Below, piece by piece: positions 62,862 to 64,000 of a stretch of DNA of 64,000 nt. The notes beneath the pieces were generated by a model. It worked only from the letters and a program-made list of their open reading frames with translations. It made no database searches and was not told the origin of the DNA. The first letter of the stretch is position 1. Every line of letters starts with the position of its first letter. Source of the DNA: Knoellia sp031844405 (GTDB taxonomy: Bacteria > Actinomycetota > Actinomycetes > Actinomycetales > Dermatophilaceae); NCBI GenBank assembly GCA_031844405.1, contig JAUZVC010000003.1, forward strand, positions 310,001 to 374,000, in the 5' to 3' direction. Made by a program: the position numbers and the translations under genes.

Positions 62862-64000
62862 TCAGGTCACCGCCGCACGCGTCGCGAACTCGGCCCGCTC
62901 GAACTCGCGGCCGTCGAGCACGTCGCGCAGGTGCACCGCCGCGGCGAGCACGTCCCCGTGCGAGAGGTAGAGCGGGGCGAACCCGAGCCGCACGATGTCC
63001 GGTTCGCGGAAGTCGCCGATGACGCCGCGCGCGATGAGCGCCTGCACCACGGCATACGCGTCGGGGTGCCGGAGGCTGACCTGCGAGCCGCGTCGCGCGT
63101 CGTCTGCCGGCGTGACGACCGGCAGGTCGACCCCGAGCTCGCCGAGGCACTCCACGAAGAAGGAGGTGAGCGAGAGCGAGCGCCGCCTCACCTCCGCGAC
63201 GTCCAACCCGTCGTATGCCGTGAGAGCACCTTCCAGCGCGGCGATCCCGAGCACCGGAGGAGTCCCGACCCGGGCCCGGGTGATGCCCTCGGCAGCGACG
63301 TGGTCCGGAGACATCGCGAAGGGGGACGCGTGGCCGTTCCAGCCGAGGATCGGGTTGGTGAAGTGAGCGAGGTGCTCGGGCGCCACGAAGATGAAGGCGG
63401 GGGCACCGGGTCCGCCGCTGAGGTACTTGTAGCCGCAGCCGACGGCGAAGTCCGCGCCGCCCGCAGTGAGCCCGACCTCGACGACACCCGCGGAGTGGCA
63501 GAGGTCCCAGCACGAGAGGGCGCCGGCGTCGTGCGCAGCGGTTGTGATGGCGGCGAGGTCCCACAGCTCACCCGTGCGGTAGTCGACCTGCGAGTAGGAC
63601 GCGAGCGCGACGTCGTCGGAGCCCTCGAGCCGCGCCACCGCGTCGCCGGGGGAGACGAGCTCGAGAGTGAGGCCGAGCTGCTCACAGACCCCACGGGTCA
63701 CGTGGACGTCGGTGGGGAAGGAGTCGGGGTCGGTGAGGACGACCCGCCGGCCCGGGCGCATCCGGGCCGCGGCGTGCACCGCCTTGTAGAGGCTCACGGT
63801 CGTCGAGTCGCCGACGACGACGGTGCCGGCGGGAGCGCCGACGAGCTCGGCGATGCGGTCACCCACGCGCTCCGGGGCCGTCCACCACTGTGAGTCGTTC
63901 CAGGCCCGGATGAGCTGCTCGCCCCACTGGCGCTCGACCGCGTCGCGCGTCGCCTCGCGGGCGGCGACGGAGAGGGCGCCGAGCGAGTTGCCGTCGAGGT
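62862..64000 (-). CDS. kynU: Kynureninase, C-terminal part (5' end outside window)
   Basis: The frame stays open to the end of the window; the most upstream residues visible are LDGNSLGALSVAAREA, the conserved kynureninase start region, so only ~20-40 residues are missing. PLP-binding lysine lies in VGCGYKYLSGGPGAPAF. Cleaves L-kynurenine to anthranilate and alanine in tryptophan catabolism. No other kyn gene is visible. Confidence 0.94.
   Translation of the reverse strand, partial: LDGNSLGALSVAAREATRDAVERQWGEQLIRAWNDSQWWTAPERVGDRIAELVGAPAGTVVVGDSTTVSLYKAVHAAARMRPGRRVVLTDPDSFPTDVHVTRGVCEQLGLTLELVSPGDAVARLEGSDDVALASYSQVDYRTGELWDLAAITTAAHDAGALSCWDLCHSAGVVEVGLTAGGADFAVGCGYKYLSGGPGAPAFIFVAPEHLAHFTNPILGWNGHASPFAMSPDHVAAEGITRARVGTPPVLGIAALEGALTAYDGLDVAEVRRRSLSLTSFFVECLGELGVDLPVVTPADDARRGSQVSLRHPDAYAVVQALIARGVIGDFREPDIVRLGFAPLYLSHGDVLAAAVHLRDVLDGREFERAEFATRAAVT

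Overview
The window is 64 kb of very GC-rich DNA (roughly 70-73 % G+C by eye, with almost all third codon positions G or C). It is densely coding, has many GTG starts and 4-base ATGA/GTGA gene overlaps, and shows actinobacterial hallmarks: a phosphatidylinositol-mannoside (PIM) lipid operon, a 10-methyl fatty acid pair (tmsA/tmsB), DUF222-HNH nuclease, DevS/DevR-type signalling and a TIGR02611 PGPGW protein. The best guess is a Micrococcales actinomycete of the Intrasporangiaceae kind (Janibacter, Knoellia, Phycicoccus or a relative). That placement is inference from gene content and style, not from a marker gene. No prophage, transposase, CRISPR array or rRNA operon was seen.

Layout. 1-5.1 kb: the C-terminal part of fhs, a SulP anion transporter, a short MgtE-like transporter and a zinc alcohol dehydrogenase. 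5.2-20.7 kb: a carbohydrate region that reads as a locus for using a sulfated glycan. It holds a secreted GH43-like protein, a GH2 glycosidase, two cysteine-type sulfatases, the formylglycine-generating enzyme that matures them, two paralogous Tat-type sugar-binding lipoproteins, one pair of ABC permeases, and three repressors (DeoR, ROK, LacI). No transport ATPase is present. 20.8-28.6 kb: a dormancy/redox-stress island with a DevS-like kinase, a DevR-like regulator, two universal stress proteins, two flavin split-barrel proteins, a CBS-BON protein, a CoA-transferase and a DUF6328 membrane protein. Three copies of a DevR-like palindrome precede three of its transcription units.

28.7-35.6 kb: a thiolase/acyl-CoA-ligase pair, a DUF222-HNH nuclease behind a LexA-controlled promoter, pabB and a pabC-like gene, and a PGPGW membrane protein. 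35.7-40.7 kb: tRNA-Val(CAC) followed by a tandem duplication of its 3' end, then tmsA-tmsB, an FAD reductase and a secreted protein. 40.7-49.5 kb: a TetR gene whose operon carries an acyl-CoA oxidase-like flavoprotein and a methyltransferase, divergent from a thiolase-FabG4-MaoC operon; then an S9 peptidase. 49.6-53.6 kb: a large secreted M6 metalloprotease with three 363-bp repeats, a GNAT protein and an ABM-domain protein. 53.7-61.3 kb: thrS, a GNAT gene, then HIT-PIP synthase-patA-pimA-unknown membrane gene-pdxS, the conserved actinobacterial PIM neighbourhood. 61.4-64 kb: a membrane protein, fdhD and the C-terminal part of kynureninase running off the end.

Two sequence-level signals run across the window. 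The 9-mer ACGGCATAC occurs about 28 times exactly (about 43 times in a relaxed form), on both strands, in all reading frames and between genes. Several genes have a TAnnnT -10 hexamer only 6-7 bases before the start codon, as expected for leaderless mRNAs. Positions and counts were made by eye.
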